Below are positions 37,234 through 45,692 of a stretch of DNA of 64,000 bases, piece after piece. The stretch is from Pseudobdellovibrionaceae bacterium (lineage in GTDB: Bacteria; Bdellovibrionota; Bdellovibrionia; Bdellovibrionales; UBA1609), in contig CANEZP010000011.1 in the NCBI GenBank assembly GCA_947444305.1, forward strand, positions 107,226 through 171,225. Reading direction: 5' to 3'. Made by a program: the position numbers and the translations under genes. The notes below the pieces were generated by a model, which ran no database searches, was not told the DNA's origin, and worked only from the letters and a program-made list of their open reading frames with translations. Numbering within the stretch: position 1 is the first letter of the stretch; each line of letters begins with the position of its first letter.

Positions 37234-38137
37234 AGACGCCGCCGAAGCTTACAAGCGCCACCTCGACAAGGGCGGCAAGATGATGGTCACCTTGGCGGGC
37301 GCGATGAGCTCGGCCGAGCTGGGCATCTCACTCGCCGAGATGATCCGCCAAGATAAGATCCACGCGATCTCATGCACGGGCGCGAACCTCGAAGAAGATA
37401 TCTTCAACTTGGTCGCGCACAACGATTACGTGCGCATCCCGAACTACCGCGAGCTTTCCGTCGATCAAGAGATGGCTTTGCTCGAAAAACATTTGAACCG
37501 CGTGACCGACACTTGCATCCCCGAAGAGCAAGCGATCCGCCGGATCGAAAAGCAGATTTTAGGTAAGTGGGAAGCCGCCTCCGCCAAGGGTGAGAGCTAC
37601 TTCCCGCACCAATATTTCTACCAAATTATCCAAGACGGCTCGCTTGAGCAGTACTACCAAATCGATCCGAAGAATTCGTGGATGCTCGAAGCCGCGAAGA
37701 AGAATCTGCCCATCGTCGTTCCCGGCTGGGAAGATTCCACTTTAGGAAATATCTTTGCCGGCCACATGCTGCAGGGAAAAATCAAACGCGATTGTCTTAA
37801 AATGGGCGTCGACTACATGGTTGAGTTAGCGAATTGGTATATGAAGAATGAATGCAAACAAGGCATCGGTTTCTTCCAGGTCGGCGGCGGGATCGCCGGC
37901 GACTTCCCGATTTGCGTCGTGCCGATGTTGCAGCAGGATCTTGAGCGTGACACGCCCAAGTGGTCGTACTTTTGCCAAATCAGTGATTCGACGACTTCGT
38001 ACGGCGGCTACTCCGGCGCCGTCCCGAACGAGAAAATCACTTGGGGCAAACTCGACAAAAATTCCGAACGCCACATCATCGAGAGCGACGCTTCCATCGT
38101 CGCCCCCCTTGTTTTCGCGTACATCCTAAATCAGTAA
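37154..38137 (+). CDS. Deoxyhypusine synthase-family protein, possible homospermidine synthase
   Basis: Deoxyhypusine synthase modifies eukaryotic and archaeal eIF5A using spermidine, but bacteria lack eIF5A. Bacterial homologues in this family include a homospermidine synthase described in Anabaena (SpeY), which joins putrescine units. The 327-residue protein has AGAMSSAELG, SCTGANLEEDIFN, and the C-terminal NEKITWGKL where Lys299 matches the catalytic Lys of the family (EAVSWGKI). AAGGAG precedes ATG 37154 by 7 bases although the start lies 80 bases inside speA. Linkage to speA and an agmatinase-like gene at 44.6 kb supports a polyamine role. Exact product is inference. Confidence 0.8.
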   Translation: MAQQQQMGPITKFITQNYRHFNAAALKDAAEAYKRHLDKGGKMMVTLAGAMSSAELGISLAEMIRQDKIHAISCTGANLEEDIFNLVAHNDYVRIPNYRELSVDQEMALLEKHLNRVTDTCIPEEQAIRRIEKQILGKWEAASAKGESYFPHQYFYQIIQDGSLEQYYQIDPKNSWMLEAAKKNLPIVVPGWEDSTLGNIFAGHMLQGKIKRDCLKMGVDYMVELANWYMKNECKQGIGFFQVGGGIAGDFPICVVPMLQQDLERDTPKWSYFCQISDSTTSYGGYSGAVPNEKITWGKLDKNSERHIIESDASIVAPLVFAYILNQ

Positions 38138-39133
38138 TTACTGACCAAACATTTGATCAAAGAATCCGCCGGGCGGCTGGCGGTATTGCGGCGGCGGTCG
38201 CTGCTCGAAGCGGGGCCGCTGCGGTTCGTAACCGCGCGGCTCAAACGGCATGGGGCGTCCGTAGGCATCGTAGCCTCCGTACCCTTGCTGCTCGCGCATT
38301 TGTTGTTCGCGAAGTTCTCGCGCGCGGCGTTCGCGCTGTAAAGCACGCTGGCGTTCACGCTCGCGGCGAACCCACGGATCTTCGGCATCCCGGTCCCTGT
38401 AAGCAGTCGGAGCGGAGGGCCTGCGCACCTGGCCTCGCGGTTGATCATCGTCCGCGCTATCGGGCGGCGGCGTCGTGGGCGGTCCGTTCGGATCTCTCTC
38501 GGGCGTGGTGCGGGCTTCGCGCGGTGATTTGCCCGGGATGACACCTTGGTCATTGTTCTTCGCGACCGCGCGGGGGCGGGGCAAAGCATTCAAGAACGGA
38601 TCTTTCGTTTCGAGCGAAGACAGCAGATCTTGCAAACGCTTCGTCGGATACTTTTCGAAGTACTCGACCATCTTGCGAAGCACGTTCGCGAACGTATGGT
38701 TCGTTACAACTTTAAAATCTTTCACGGCGGTTTCGAAATCGGTCATCAAGTCGAGCTTGCGCGAGCGGATCGGCGTGTCGTTCATCACGATCCATTCCGT
38801 CTGCGGGCGTTCGAGCAAGAAAATGTATCCGGAGTCGTCGCCCTCGGGCATGACCGCGATCACGACGAAGAGTTCGGTCGTGTAGGACTTGATTTCGACC
38901 GTCGTGCGGCCGTCTTTCGTGGTGTAAAGTTCTCTGGCCCCGTCGCGGAGATCCCCTTTCAGGGTGACCGCCCCGCCTTTTTGATTCATGCGCAGATCGA
39001 AGCGGGCGTTACGCTCCCAAGTGAAAGACTCGACCGACACCTGCGTCGAAGCCTGAGCCTGAACCTGAGCCTGAGCTTGGGCCACGCCCGCGAGAGCCAA
39101 GAAACCGGTTATCATCCATAAAGTTAAACGCAC
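38138..39133 (-). CDS. Exported protein with Arg/Pro/Gln-rich C-terminal half
   Basis: The 331-residue protein has a short signal peptide (LTLWMITGFLALAGVAQA) followed by alternating Ala-Gln (AQVQAQAS). Residues about 32-170 look folded, with no family I recognise. The second half is disordered, rich in Pro, Arg and Gln, and ends PPGGFFDQMFGQ. The start is GTG 39133: TGGAGG lies 6 bases upstream. Its stop directly abuts the stop of the deoxyhypusine-synthase homologue, with no spacer. Function unknown; the basic, flexible tail could bind nucleic acid or acidic polymers. Confidence 0.6.
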   Translation of the reverse strand: MRLTLWMITGFLALAGVAQAQAQVQAQASTQVSVESFTWERNARFDLRMNQKGGAVTLKGDLRDGARELYTTKDGRTTVEIKSYTTELFVVIAVMPEGDDSGYIFLLERPQTEWIVMNDTPIRSRKLDLMTDFETAVKDFKVVTNHTFANVLRKMVEYFEKYPTKRLQDLLSSLETKDPFLNALPRPRAVAKNNDQGVIPGKSPREARTTPERDPNGPPTTPPPDSADDDQPRGQVRRPSAPTAYRDRDAEDPWVRRERERQRALQRERRARELREQQMREQQGYGGYDAYGRPMPFEPRGYEPQRPRFEQRPPPQYRQPPGGFFDQMFGQ

Positions 39134-39190
39134 CGTAAGCCTCCAAGAATACGACCATGAATTTTCGACCCGATCCGACTAAAGCTTCGC

Positions 39191-39207
39191 CAAGGCCTGG
39201 AGCCTTG
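39191..39207. terminator. Hairpin after the exported methyltransferase gene
   Basis: CAAGGC (39191-39196) pairs with GCCTTG (39202-39207) around CTGGA. It lies between the methyltransferase stop and the next gene on the minus strand. No T-tract follows on the minus strand, so termination is uncertain. Confidence 0.35.
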
Positions 39208-39281
39208 AAACCAACTAAAACCGCGAGCGATCGATTGCCTTATTCCTATCGCAAGATTTGTTCCATTGATCGCGCGGCGCG

Positions 39282-39353
39282 CTTATCTTCGGCGGCGCGC
39301 TTATCTTCGGCGGCCGGCTTATCTTCGGCGGCCGGCTTATCTTCGGCGGCCGG
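39282..39353. repeat. Tandem 18-bp repeat, four copies
   Basis: Four consecutive copies of CTTATCTTCGGCGGCSSG (S is G or C), starting at 39282, 39300, 39318 and 39336. Copies 1-2 end GCGCG and copies 3-4 end GCCGG. The fourth contains the stop codon of the minus-strand methyltransferase gene, which ends at 39337. Copy number may vary between strains; the first three copies lie outside that gene. Confidence 0.8.
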
Positions 39354-40545
39354 CCGTACGGTAAACTCGCATGGGCCAACTGATCTCCGCGCCGCTCACG
39401 GCTCGATTGCTCGGGTCCTGGGAAATGCGGAAGGCGTGGGCGTCCGCGCTAAAGATTTCGAGCAGAAAGTATTTCTTTTCGATCTCACCGTTCGGATCGT
39501 AAGAGACGTACATTTGAAACGGCCGGCGATGAGAATAGACCCGCAGCGTGTTCAAAAGCTTAGCGTAGGGGATCTCCGAGAGCGAGTTGAAGAAGTAGTA
39601 ATGGTCGCCAAGCGGAACTTCATCGACCAAAAGGTTCTTACGTTCGAAGCGGATCTTTGACCCAAGCTGAAACCGCTCGGCCCAGGCGCGCGCCAACTCG
39701 AGCCGACCGGGTTCAATCTCAACCCCCGTAAACTCAAGATCGGGATACATCGCCGCGGTGAACGCGGCCACCCGCCCGATGCCCGAGCCGATGTCGACGA
39801 GTCTTTGCCCGGGTTTAAAATATTCAGGCTTCATCAATTGCGCGAGCCAGCCGTAGTTGGACCAGAGAATGTAGGCCGCCGCACCCAACCATTTGCGTTG
39901 CCCGTCGGCGCGGTCTTCCATCTCGCCGGGACCGAAGTTCTTACGTTCCTGGCGGGCCGCTTCGAGCGCGTCGATGCCCAATAACGGATCGAGCGCGTAG
40001 AGCGAGATAAATTTATTCTTATCCAGCCGCGGGTCGTGAATATAACGGCGAAAGAGCGCGGCCCGCTCATTCCACGGAATCTCGCGCCGAACGAGCTCCC
40101 GACCCAAGACTTCGATCATGTTCGCTTTGTGGTAAAAGAAGTTTTTGCGTAGCCAAGTGGTCCGCGCAAACACGTCCGCGAAAAGTTTTGGATTTGGCTC
40201 CGGCTTCTTAAAGAACTGCAAAATTTCACGCGCGGTCGTCTGATCCGTATCGACCTGGGCCCCCATTCGCCAACCTTCGGCGAACAAAACCAAGTGGGCC
40301 ACGAGCGCTTCAGGCGAGAGATCGCGTTCGAACCTTGGATTTGTTTTTTGCATTTCCAAAAGCTGATCGCGCACGAGCAAAGCCGTCACCGCGGCCCGCG
40401 CGCGTGGCCCCAAAGGCGCGAGATCCAAACGGCAATCGTCTACGGTCACGCCGGCCGGCGGAGTTCCGACTTCGAACTTTGCCCAGACCAGACGCGGCGC
40501 CACGGCCAGCGTGAAGATGAGAATATAAAATTTTAACATGGGCAT
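39337..40545 (-). CDS. Exported SAM-type methyltransferase domain protein
   Basis: From ATG 40545 the 402-residue product starts with a strong signal peptide (LKFYILIFTLAVAPRLVWA, cleavage after AWA at about 22). Residues about 30-235 are helical and unassigned. The C-terminal part has a class I methyltransferase core: VDIGSGIGRVAAFTAA (250-265), FTGVEIEPGRLELARAWA and YYFFNSL. A signal peptide on a SAM-dependent enzyme is odd, since SAM is cytosolic. A start further upstream at 40650 would hide the signal inside a basic leader. Substrate unknown. Confidence 0.7.
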   Translation of the reverse strand: MPMLKFYILIFTLAVAPRLVWAKFEVGTPPAGVTVDDCRLDLAPLGPRARAAVTALLVRDQLLEMQKTNPRFERDLSPEALVAHLVLFAEGWRMGAQVDTDQTTAREILQFFKKPEPNPKLFADVFARTTWLRKNFFYHKANMIEVLGRELVRREIPWNERAALFRRYIHDPRLDKNKFISLYALDPLLGIDALEAARQERKNFGPGEMEDRADGQRKWLGAAAYILWSNYGWLAQLMKPEYFKPGQRLVDIGSGIGRVAAFTAAMYPDLEFTGVEIEPGRLELARAWAERFQLGSKIRFERKNLLVDEVPLGDHYYFFNSLSEIPYAKLLNTLRVYSHRRPFQMYVSYDPNGEIEKKYFLLEIFSADAHAFRISQDPSNRAVSGAEISWPMRVYRTAGRRR

Positions 40546-40655
40546 ATCTAACCGGTTTGCAAGACGGTCGCCACAATGAGCCGCTCTCAGGAACCGCGGA
40601 GGCGAACGGCCCCGTTTGGGCTTTGGACGACGATGAAGATTTAACCTCACCGCCG

Positions 40656-40677
40656 CCGTAGCGCTAAAGCGCTACGG
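40656..40677. terminator. Perfect 22-base hairpin at the end of yejE
   Basis: CCGTAGCGCT (40656-40665), loop AA, AGCGCTACGG (40668-40677). It covers the last codons and the stop of yejE on the minus strand. No T-tract follows, so it could be a terminator, an mRNA 3' end stabiliser or a dispersed palindrome. Confidence 0.45.
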
Positions 40678-41692
40678 ACTTCCGCGGGTCGTAGGCTTCG
40701 CGTACGCCCTCGCCGATGAACGTGAGTGCGGTGAGTGAGATGATGATGGCGAGCGAAGGGTAGACCGCTAACCACCACGCGATGGTGAAGTAGTTCTGCG
40801 CTTGTTGCAGCAACTCTCCCCAGCTGGGGGTGGGCGGCGGCAAACCCATGCCGAGGTAATCCAAGATCGCTAACGTGTAAATGTTCGCGGCGATGGTCGT
40901 GGGCGAAAAAGTGATCAACGGGCTAAGCGCGTTCGGCATGATGTGCGTGAACAGAATGCGGGTCGTGCCCACCCCTTGCGCTTTGGCCGACTCGACGAAA
41001 TCGCGTTTGCGTAAGCGCAAAAATTCGGCGCGCATGTAGGTCGACAAATTCATCCAGCCCAGGATGACCGAGAACGCGACCAACAACGACATCGATGCGC
41101 CCAAGAACGCGATCAAGGTGAGCAACACCAATAGGTACGGCAGCGAATCGAAAACTTCGACGAAACGCTGGCCGACCATGTCGACCTTGCCGCCCCAATA
41201 TCCCATGACCGCGCCGGCGACCGTTCCTAATAAGAATGAGAAGAACCAAGCGAGCACCGCGAAGCCCATGCTGTAACGAAATCCGTAGAGCAAACGTGAA
41301 ACGACGTCGCGGCCACGGTCATCGGTGCCGAACCAATTGTCTTTGCTCGGCGGCGAAGGGTAAGTCGCCATGGCTTCGTTCGATTCGAACGGATTCCAGC
41401 GGACGACGGGCCAAATCGCCCAGTTGCCGTTGTCTTTAAGATTGATCGCCCGGTAATTCGTGACGAAACCTTCCTGCCCGAAATCGGTCGGATAGTAGGT
41501 TTTGAAAACCGGAAAATAAACGGCGTCGTTGTACTTCATCACCACGGGCTTGTTGTTCGACCAAATCTCGGCCGTGGAGCTGATAAAAATAAAAATCACG
41601 ATCAGGTACACGGACCATACGGCGCGCTTCACGCTCATGAAGCGGCGAAAACGTTTGATCGTCAGTTCGTTCGTCGTAAATCTTTCGATCAT
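40664..41692 (-). CDS. yejE: Peptide ABC transporter permease YejE-like
   Basis: A 342-residue inner-membrane permease of the YejE type. The long N-terminal part with IWSNNKPVVMKYNDAVYFPVFKTYYPTDFG is specific to YejE, as is the order of helices. The FGTDDRGRDVVSRLLYGFRYSM motif and the loop FVESAKAQGVGTTRILFTHIMPNAL (EAA loop) follow. YejABEF imports oligopeptides and peptide antibiotics such as microcin C in enterobacteria. ATG 41692 overlaps the yejB stop by 4 bases (ATGA), showing coupled translation. No yejF is present in the cluster. Confidence 0.92.
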   Translation of the reverse strand: MIERFTTNELTIKRFRRFMSVKRAVWSVYLIVIFIFISSTAEIWSNNKPVVMKYNDAVYFPVFKTYYPTDFGQEGFVTNYRAINLKDNGNWAIWPVVRWNPFESNEAMATYPSPPSKDNWFGTDDRGRDVVSRLLYGFRYSMGFAVLAWFFSFLLGTVAGAVMGYWGGKVDMVGQRFVEVFDSLPYLLVLLTLIAFLGASMSLLVAFSVILGWMNLSTYMRAEFLRLRKRDFVESAKAQGVGTTRILFTHIMPNALSPLITFSPTTIAANIYTLAILDYLGMGLPPPTPSWGELLQQAQNYFTIAWWLAVYPSLAIIISLTALTFIGEGVREAYDPRKSVAL

Positions 41693-42702
41693 TGGAAATC
41701 GATCCTTGGGTCAACGAGCACGTAAGTTACGTCGGAAATCAAACGGCCGATCATCGCCAACACGGCTTGCAGAAAAATCAACGCCATCACGACATTGTAA
41801 TCACGCGCGAGCAAAGCGTTGTAACCGAGCACGCCCATACCGTCGATATTGAAAACCTGTTCGATGATGATCGAACCCGCGAAGAACACGGTCAGAAAAC
41901 CGCCGAGGCCGGTCAGGATCGGGATCAAAGCGTTGCGGAGCGCGTGCTTGTAGATGACCGACTTCTCCTCGAGGCCTTTGGCGCGCGCGGTGCGCACGTA
42001 ATCTAAGCGTATCTCTTCCATCAGAGAGTTTTTCATGAGCAGGACGAGCACGGTGAAACCGTTCACCACGTAGCAAGTCAGCGGAAGAACGAAGTGATGG
42101 GCGCGGTCCACGATTTTGCCCCAGGTCGAGAGTGACTGATATTGATCCGAATAAAGCTCGCCCAGCGGAAAGATATCGAGGAAGGCCCCGCCCGCCAAAA
42201 ACTGCCGCATCAAAATACCGAGAATTAACGGCGGCACCGAATACGCCACCATCAACGCGGCGCTGGTCCATAAATCAAAAGCACTGCCGTCCCTAACCGC
42301 CTTCGCGATACCGAGCGGAATACTAATCATGTAAATCAAAAGCAGAGACGTGATCCCGAACTGCAGCGAGATCGGCAATTTATCGAGCAACACGTCGACG
42401 ACCGGGCGTTGGTATTTGAAGCTTTCGCCGAAATCCAAAGTGACGATGTTCTTGAGCCAGATAAAATAGCGGATGTGCGCCGGCTTATCGAAACCGTACT
42501 GCTTTTTGATGTTCTCGAGAATCTCGTTCGAGACGCCCATCGCCGAGCCGCCGGAACCCTGCCCCGCGCCGAAACGAATACGGCTTAAAGCTTGTTCGAC
42601 CGGACCACCGGGCGCGATATTAATGAGGCAAAAGCAGACGATGGTGATCCCGAATAAAGTCGGGACCATCCATACCATGCGTTGTAACGTGTATTTGAAC
42701 AT
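41689..42702 (-). CDS. yejB: Peptide ABC transporter permease YejB-like
   Basis: The 337-residue permease has the YejB N terminus (MFKYTLQRMVWMVPTLFGIT), the characteristic IAPGGPVEQALSRIR, and the long periplasmic insert before FGFDKPAHIRYF-like text (YGFDKPAHIRYFIW). The EAA loop is RTARAKGLEEKSVIYKHALRN. It forms the channel with YejE. The gene follows yejA by 13 bases and overlaps yejE by 4. Order on the minus strand is yejA-yejB-yejE. Confidence 0.93.
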   Translation of the reverse strand: MFKYTLQRMVWMVPTLFGITIVCFCLINIAPGGPVEQALSRIRFGAGQGSGGSAMGVSNEILENIKKQYGFDKPAHIRYFIWLKNIVTLDFGESFKYQRPVVDVLLDKLPISLQFGITSLLLIYMISIPLGIAKAVRDGSAFDLWTSAALMVAYSVPPLILGILMRQFLAGGAFLDIFPLGELYSDQYQSLSTWGKIVDRAHHFVLPLTCYVVNGFTVLVLLMKNSLMEEIRLDYVRTARAKGLEEKSVIYKHALRNALIPILTGLGGFLTVFFAGSIIIEQVFNIDGMGVLGYNALLARDYNVVMALIFLQAVLAMIGRLISDVTYVLVDPRIDFQ

Positions 42703-42715
42703 TCTTAAGAATTCT

Positions 42716-44386
42716 CTACATGCTGAGCGGGTACCAGTACTGCAGCGAATAGCCGTACTGGTAAGTGGGCTTGTCGTAACCTACGCGGCTGTTGAGCAAG
42801 AACAAGTCATACTTGTTGTTGAACAGCAAAGTGTAAGGCGCATCGTTCGAAATCAAGCGAACCGCTTTTTGCCACATGGCTTTGCGTTTGCCGTCGTTCA
42901 TTTCTTCACGGGCTTGGTCGATGAACTTATCCACTTCTTTGTTGGAGTACGAAATGAAGTTCGAGCCGCCCATGCGCGCCGAATCCGTGTGCCAGATTTG
43001 CTTCAAGTCATCCTCGACCGAACCGCCGCCCCACGAGAGCGTTACGGCGTCGAATTTTTGTTCTTCGAGCAATTTAGTGAAGGTGTTCCATTCGATCAGC
43101 TTGATCTCCATGTCGATCCCGGCTTTTTTGAGATCTTCTTTGTACATGGTGAAGTACTTTTCAACGTCGCGGTTCGAAAGTAGCAACGCAAATTTAAATT
43201 CTTTGGTCGCGCCGTTGAACTCGCGCTCAAGGATTCCGTTTTTGTCTTTATCGGCCCAGCCGGCTTTGGTGAGCAACGCTTTGGCTTTCGCGGGATCGTA
43301 CGAAACGGCCTTAACGTCGGCGGGCATGAAATCCGATTTGTAATAAACCGGGCCTTTGCCTTCGACCACTTTGCCGAACATGAATTTATCGATCAAAGTT
43401 TGGCGGTTAAACAAGTGCGACAAAGCCATACGGGTGTCTTTATCGGCGAAGATCGTAGGCTTTTGCGTCGAGGGATCTTTGAAATTCCAAGCGATGAAGC
43501 CCCAGTTTTTCGGGCGTTTGTTTTCGGCCTGGATTTTTTTAACGGTGGATCCGAAGGGCTCACCGACGGCTTTTTTCTCGAACGTTTCGGGGCGAACACT
43601 TTCCATGAAATCGAGCTGGCCTTTTTTAACCATCTCAACTTGGAGGTTCTCTTCTTTGATGAAACGGAAGTTCACGCGTTCGAACTTCGCTTGGGCGTTG
43701 AAGCCGGGTTTGTCTTTGGCCCAATGATTCGGATCACGCACCATCATCAAGTTTTTACCGCGGTTGTAGGCTTCCACCTTGTAAGGACCCGAACCAAGAA
43801 TGGCCGCGACGGGGAACTTTGCTTTGGGATCAACGTAAGCGTGCTTCGGCAAAATGGGCGTGAAACCTTCGCTGGCCAAAACCATCAAGTTTTTGAAATA
43901 CTTTTTCTTCATCTTGATGATGACGGTGTGGGGATCCGGCGTGGTCACGCTTTCAACGTCTTCGTAATAGGGCATGCGGTGCGAAGCTTGGTATTGCGGA
44001 TCGCGAACGCTTTCGATCGAGAACTTCACGTCTTCCGAAGTGACGGGCTTACCGTCGGAAAATTTGGCGGCCTTATCGAGGTGGAAGGTGTAAGTCAGGT
44101 TGTCTTTGGAGATTTCGTAGCTCTCGGCCAATTCGGGCTCGTACTGGTAGGTGTCGGGATTCATGCGCAAGAGACCTTCCATCGCGTACTCTTGAATGTC
44201 GCTGGAGTATCCGTCTTGGCTGTTCAAAGGGCTTAACTTTTCGGGCTCGCCCAAAACGTTGCGGTTCAGCACGCCGCCGATTTTAGCGTCGGGCTTACCT
44301 AACGGTGTAACTTTCATGGGAGGAACGGCGGCATAAATCGAGGAAGCAAACGACAGCGCCAACAAAAGCAGAGTGGACCGGATCAT
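42716..44386 (-). CDS. yejA: Peptide ABC transporter binding protein YejA-like
   Basis: A 556-residue family-5 solute-binding protein with a cleavable signal (LLLLALSFASSIYA, cut after YAA or IYA). The family pattern ITLLEGLLRMNPDTYQYEPELAE is preceded by IGGVLNRNVLGEPEKLSPLN, and LAESYEISKDNLTYTFHLDKAAKFSDGKPVTSEDV is typical. AGGAG lies 8 bases before ATG 44386. It has no lipobox, unlike the OppA-like protein at 17.0 kb. It is the first gene of yejA-yejB-yejE and diverges from the agmatinase-like gene across 195 bases. Confidence 0.9.
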   Translation of the reverse strand: MIRSTLLLLALSFASSIYAAVPPMKVTPLGKPDAKIGGVLNRNVLGEPEKLSPLNSQDGYSSDIQEYAMEGLLRMNPDTYQYEPELAESYEISKDNLTYTFHLDKAAKFSDGKPVTSEDVKFSIESVRDPQYQASHRMPYYEDVESVTTPDPHTVIIKMKKKYFKNLMVLASEGFTPILPKHAYVDPKAKFPVAAILGSGPYKVEAYNRGKNLMMVRDPNHWAKDKPGFNAQAKFERVNFRFIKEENLQVEMVKKGQLDFMESVRPETFEKKAVGEPFGSTVKKIQAENKRPKNWGFIAWNFKDPSTQKPTIFADKDTRMALSHLFNRQTLIDKFMFGKVVEGKGPVYYKSDFMPADVKAVSYDPAKAKALLTKAGWADKDKNGILEREFNGATKEFKFALLLSNRDVEKYFTMYKEDLKKAGIDMEIKLIEWNTFTKLLEEQKFDAVTLSWGGGSVEDDLKQIWHTDSARMGGSNFISYSNKEVDKFIDQAREEMNDGKRKAMWQKAVRLISNDAPYTLLFNNKYDLFLLNSRVGYDKPTYQYGYSLQYWYPLSM

Positions 44387-44581
44387 GGAGACTTCTCCTA
44401 ATAATATAACGACAGCGCGTGCCTGCGGTGTCTGGATATGGATTATTCGCGCGTTGCGGCAATCTGGACTGCCTTAGCGGGCTTCAATTTATACACATCA
44501 ATCAATTTATCAAGATTTCATTTATTATCGGAACTCTCACCGCACCTGTTGCGTGAGCATGAACGGTCAGGAGTTAAAGAT

Positions 44582-45616
44582 ATGTCCTCTTACGATCCCA
44601 GTGGCCCCGCCTCAAGCGACGCAGGCCTTTTCGGAATCCCTACCCAACTTGAAACCGCGAAGGTCGTCGTTATCCCCGTGCCCTGGGAAGTGACGACCTC
44701 CTACGGGAGCGGCGCGAGTCTCGGGCCCGCGGCGGTCCGGCGTGCTTCTTCACAGATCGATCTGTTTGATCTCGAATTAAAAACTTCGTACGAGCGCGGC
44801 TACCACATGCTCGACATCCCCGAAGATTTGCGAAAGTTGAACGATCAACTCAAAGTCGAAGCTTTGAGAGTTCGCGCGCACCTCGAAGAGTCCGGCGGCG
44901 AAAAACTTCCCGCCGATATTCAGAAGAAGCTCGACGAAGTGAACCGCGGTTGCGCGCAGATGAGCGATTGGGTTTACCAACAAGCTTCGCAAACTTTGAA
45001 GCGCGGCCAAATCCCCGCGGTTCTCGGCGGTGACCACTCGGCGCCCGAGGGAAACATCCGCGCGGTCAGCGAAAACTACAAAGGTAAAGTCGGTATTCTC
45101 CACGTCGACGCGCACGCGGACCTGCGCGTGAAATATCAAGGCTTCGAGCGCAGCCACGCCTCGATCATGAACAACGTGATGAATGCTTCGTGGCGTCCCG
45201 AAAAATTAGTGCAGGTCGCGATCCGCGATCTTTCCCAAGAAGAATTCGCGATGATCCGCGAGCGCACCGACATCTCTACTTTTTTTGATCTGTATTTAAA
45301 GCGCGACGGCTTTGAAGGAAAACCCTGGGCGGAATCTTGCGCGAAGATCGTCGAGATATTACCGCAGCTGGTGTACGTCAGCTTCGACATCGACGGTCTA
45401 AGTCCTGAATACTGTCCCAACACCGGCACCCCGGTCCCGGGCGGCCTCACTTTCGACCAAGCGAATTACCTACTCAGCACCTTGGTGCGCAGCGGACGCA
45501 AGATCGTCGGTTTCGACCTCAACGAAGTCGCCCCTGGCGACTCCAGCGAGTGGGACGGCAACGTCGGCGCCCGTCTCCTCTACAAATTATGCGGCTGGTC
45601 AGTGATGAGCCTTTAA
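44582..45616 (+). CDS. speB: Agmatinase-like ureohydrolase
   Basis: Ureohydrolases use two manganese ions. Agmatinase converts agmatine to putrescine and urea. The 344-residue protein has all metal motifs: GGDHS (149-153), DAHADLR (Asp176, His178, Asp180) and SFDIDGLSP (Asp269, Asp271). Between residues about 100 and 125 is a charged insert, and the protein is longer than E. coli SpeB (about 306). I chose ATG 44582 because CAGGAG lies 8 bases upstream; a frame from 44438 would add 48 unlikely residues. Arginase or formimidoglutamase are possible, but speA and the deoxyhypusine-synthase homologue are 6 kb away. Confidence 0.8.
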   Translation: MSSYDPSGPASSDAGLFGIPTQLETAKVVVIPVPWEVTTSYGSGASLGPAAVRRASSQIDLFDLELKTSYERGYHMLDIPEDLRKLNDQLKVEALRVRAHLEESGGEKLPADIQKKLDEVNRGCAQMSDWVYQQASQTLKRGQIPAVLGGDHSAPEGNIRAVSENYKGKVGILHVDAHADLRVKYQGFERSHASIMNNVMNASWRPEKLVQVAIRDLSQEEFAMIRERTDISTFFDLYLKRDGFEGKPWAESCAKIVEILPQLVYVSFDIDGLSPEYCPNTGTPVPGGLTFDQANYLLSTLVRSGRKIVGFDLNEVAPGDSSEWDGNVGARLLYKLCGWSVMSL

Positions 45617-45623
45617 GCGTCGG

Positions 45624-45672
45624 GCGCTCCGTACCCTACGAAGCGCTCCGTACCCTACAGGGTACGGCGCGC
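45624..45672. repeat. 16-bp direct repeat plus strong hairpin
   Basis: GCGCTCCGTACCCTAC occurs at 45624-45639 and 45643-45658. The second copy is part of a hairpin with CCGTACCCT (45648-45656) pairing with AGGGTACGG (45659-45667) and further C/G pairs outside. It lies between two convergent genes and may stop both transcripts, though a T-tract is not clear. Confidence 0.6.
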
Positions 45673-45692
45673 CTGGTGAGCGGATTTTAGAA

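Noticed and set aside
37154..38137. True deoxyhypusine synthase
   Set aside because: Bacteria lack eIF5A; the linkage to speA makes a polyamine role more likely.
39282..39353. The tandem repeat as a CRISPR array
   Set aside because: Units are adjacent with no spacers and no cas genes are nearby.
39157..39660. A plus-strand frame through the 18-bp tandem repeat
   Set aside because: It is made mostly of the repeat and of antisense to the methyltransferase gene, with no ribosome-binding site.
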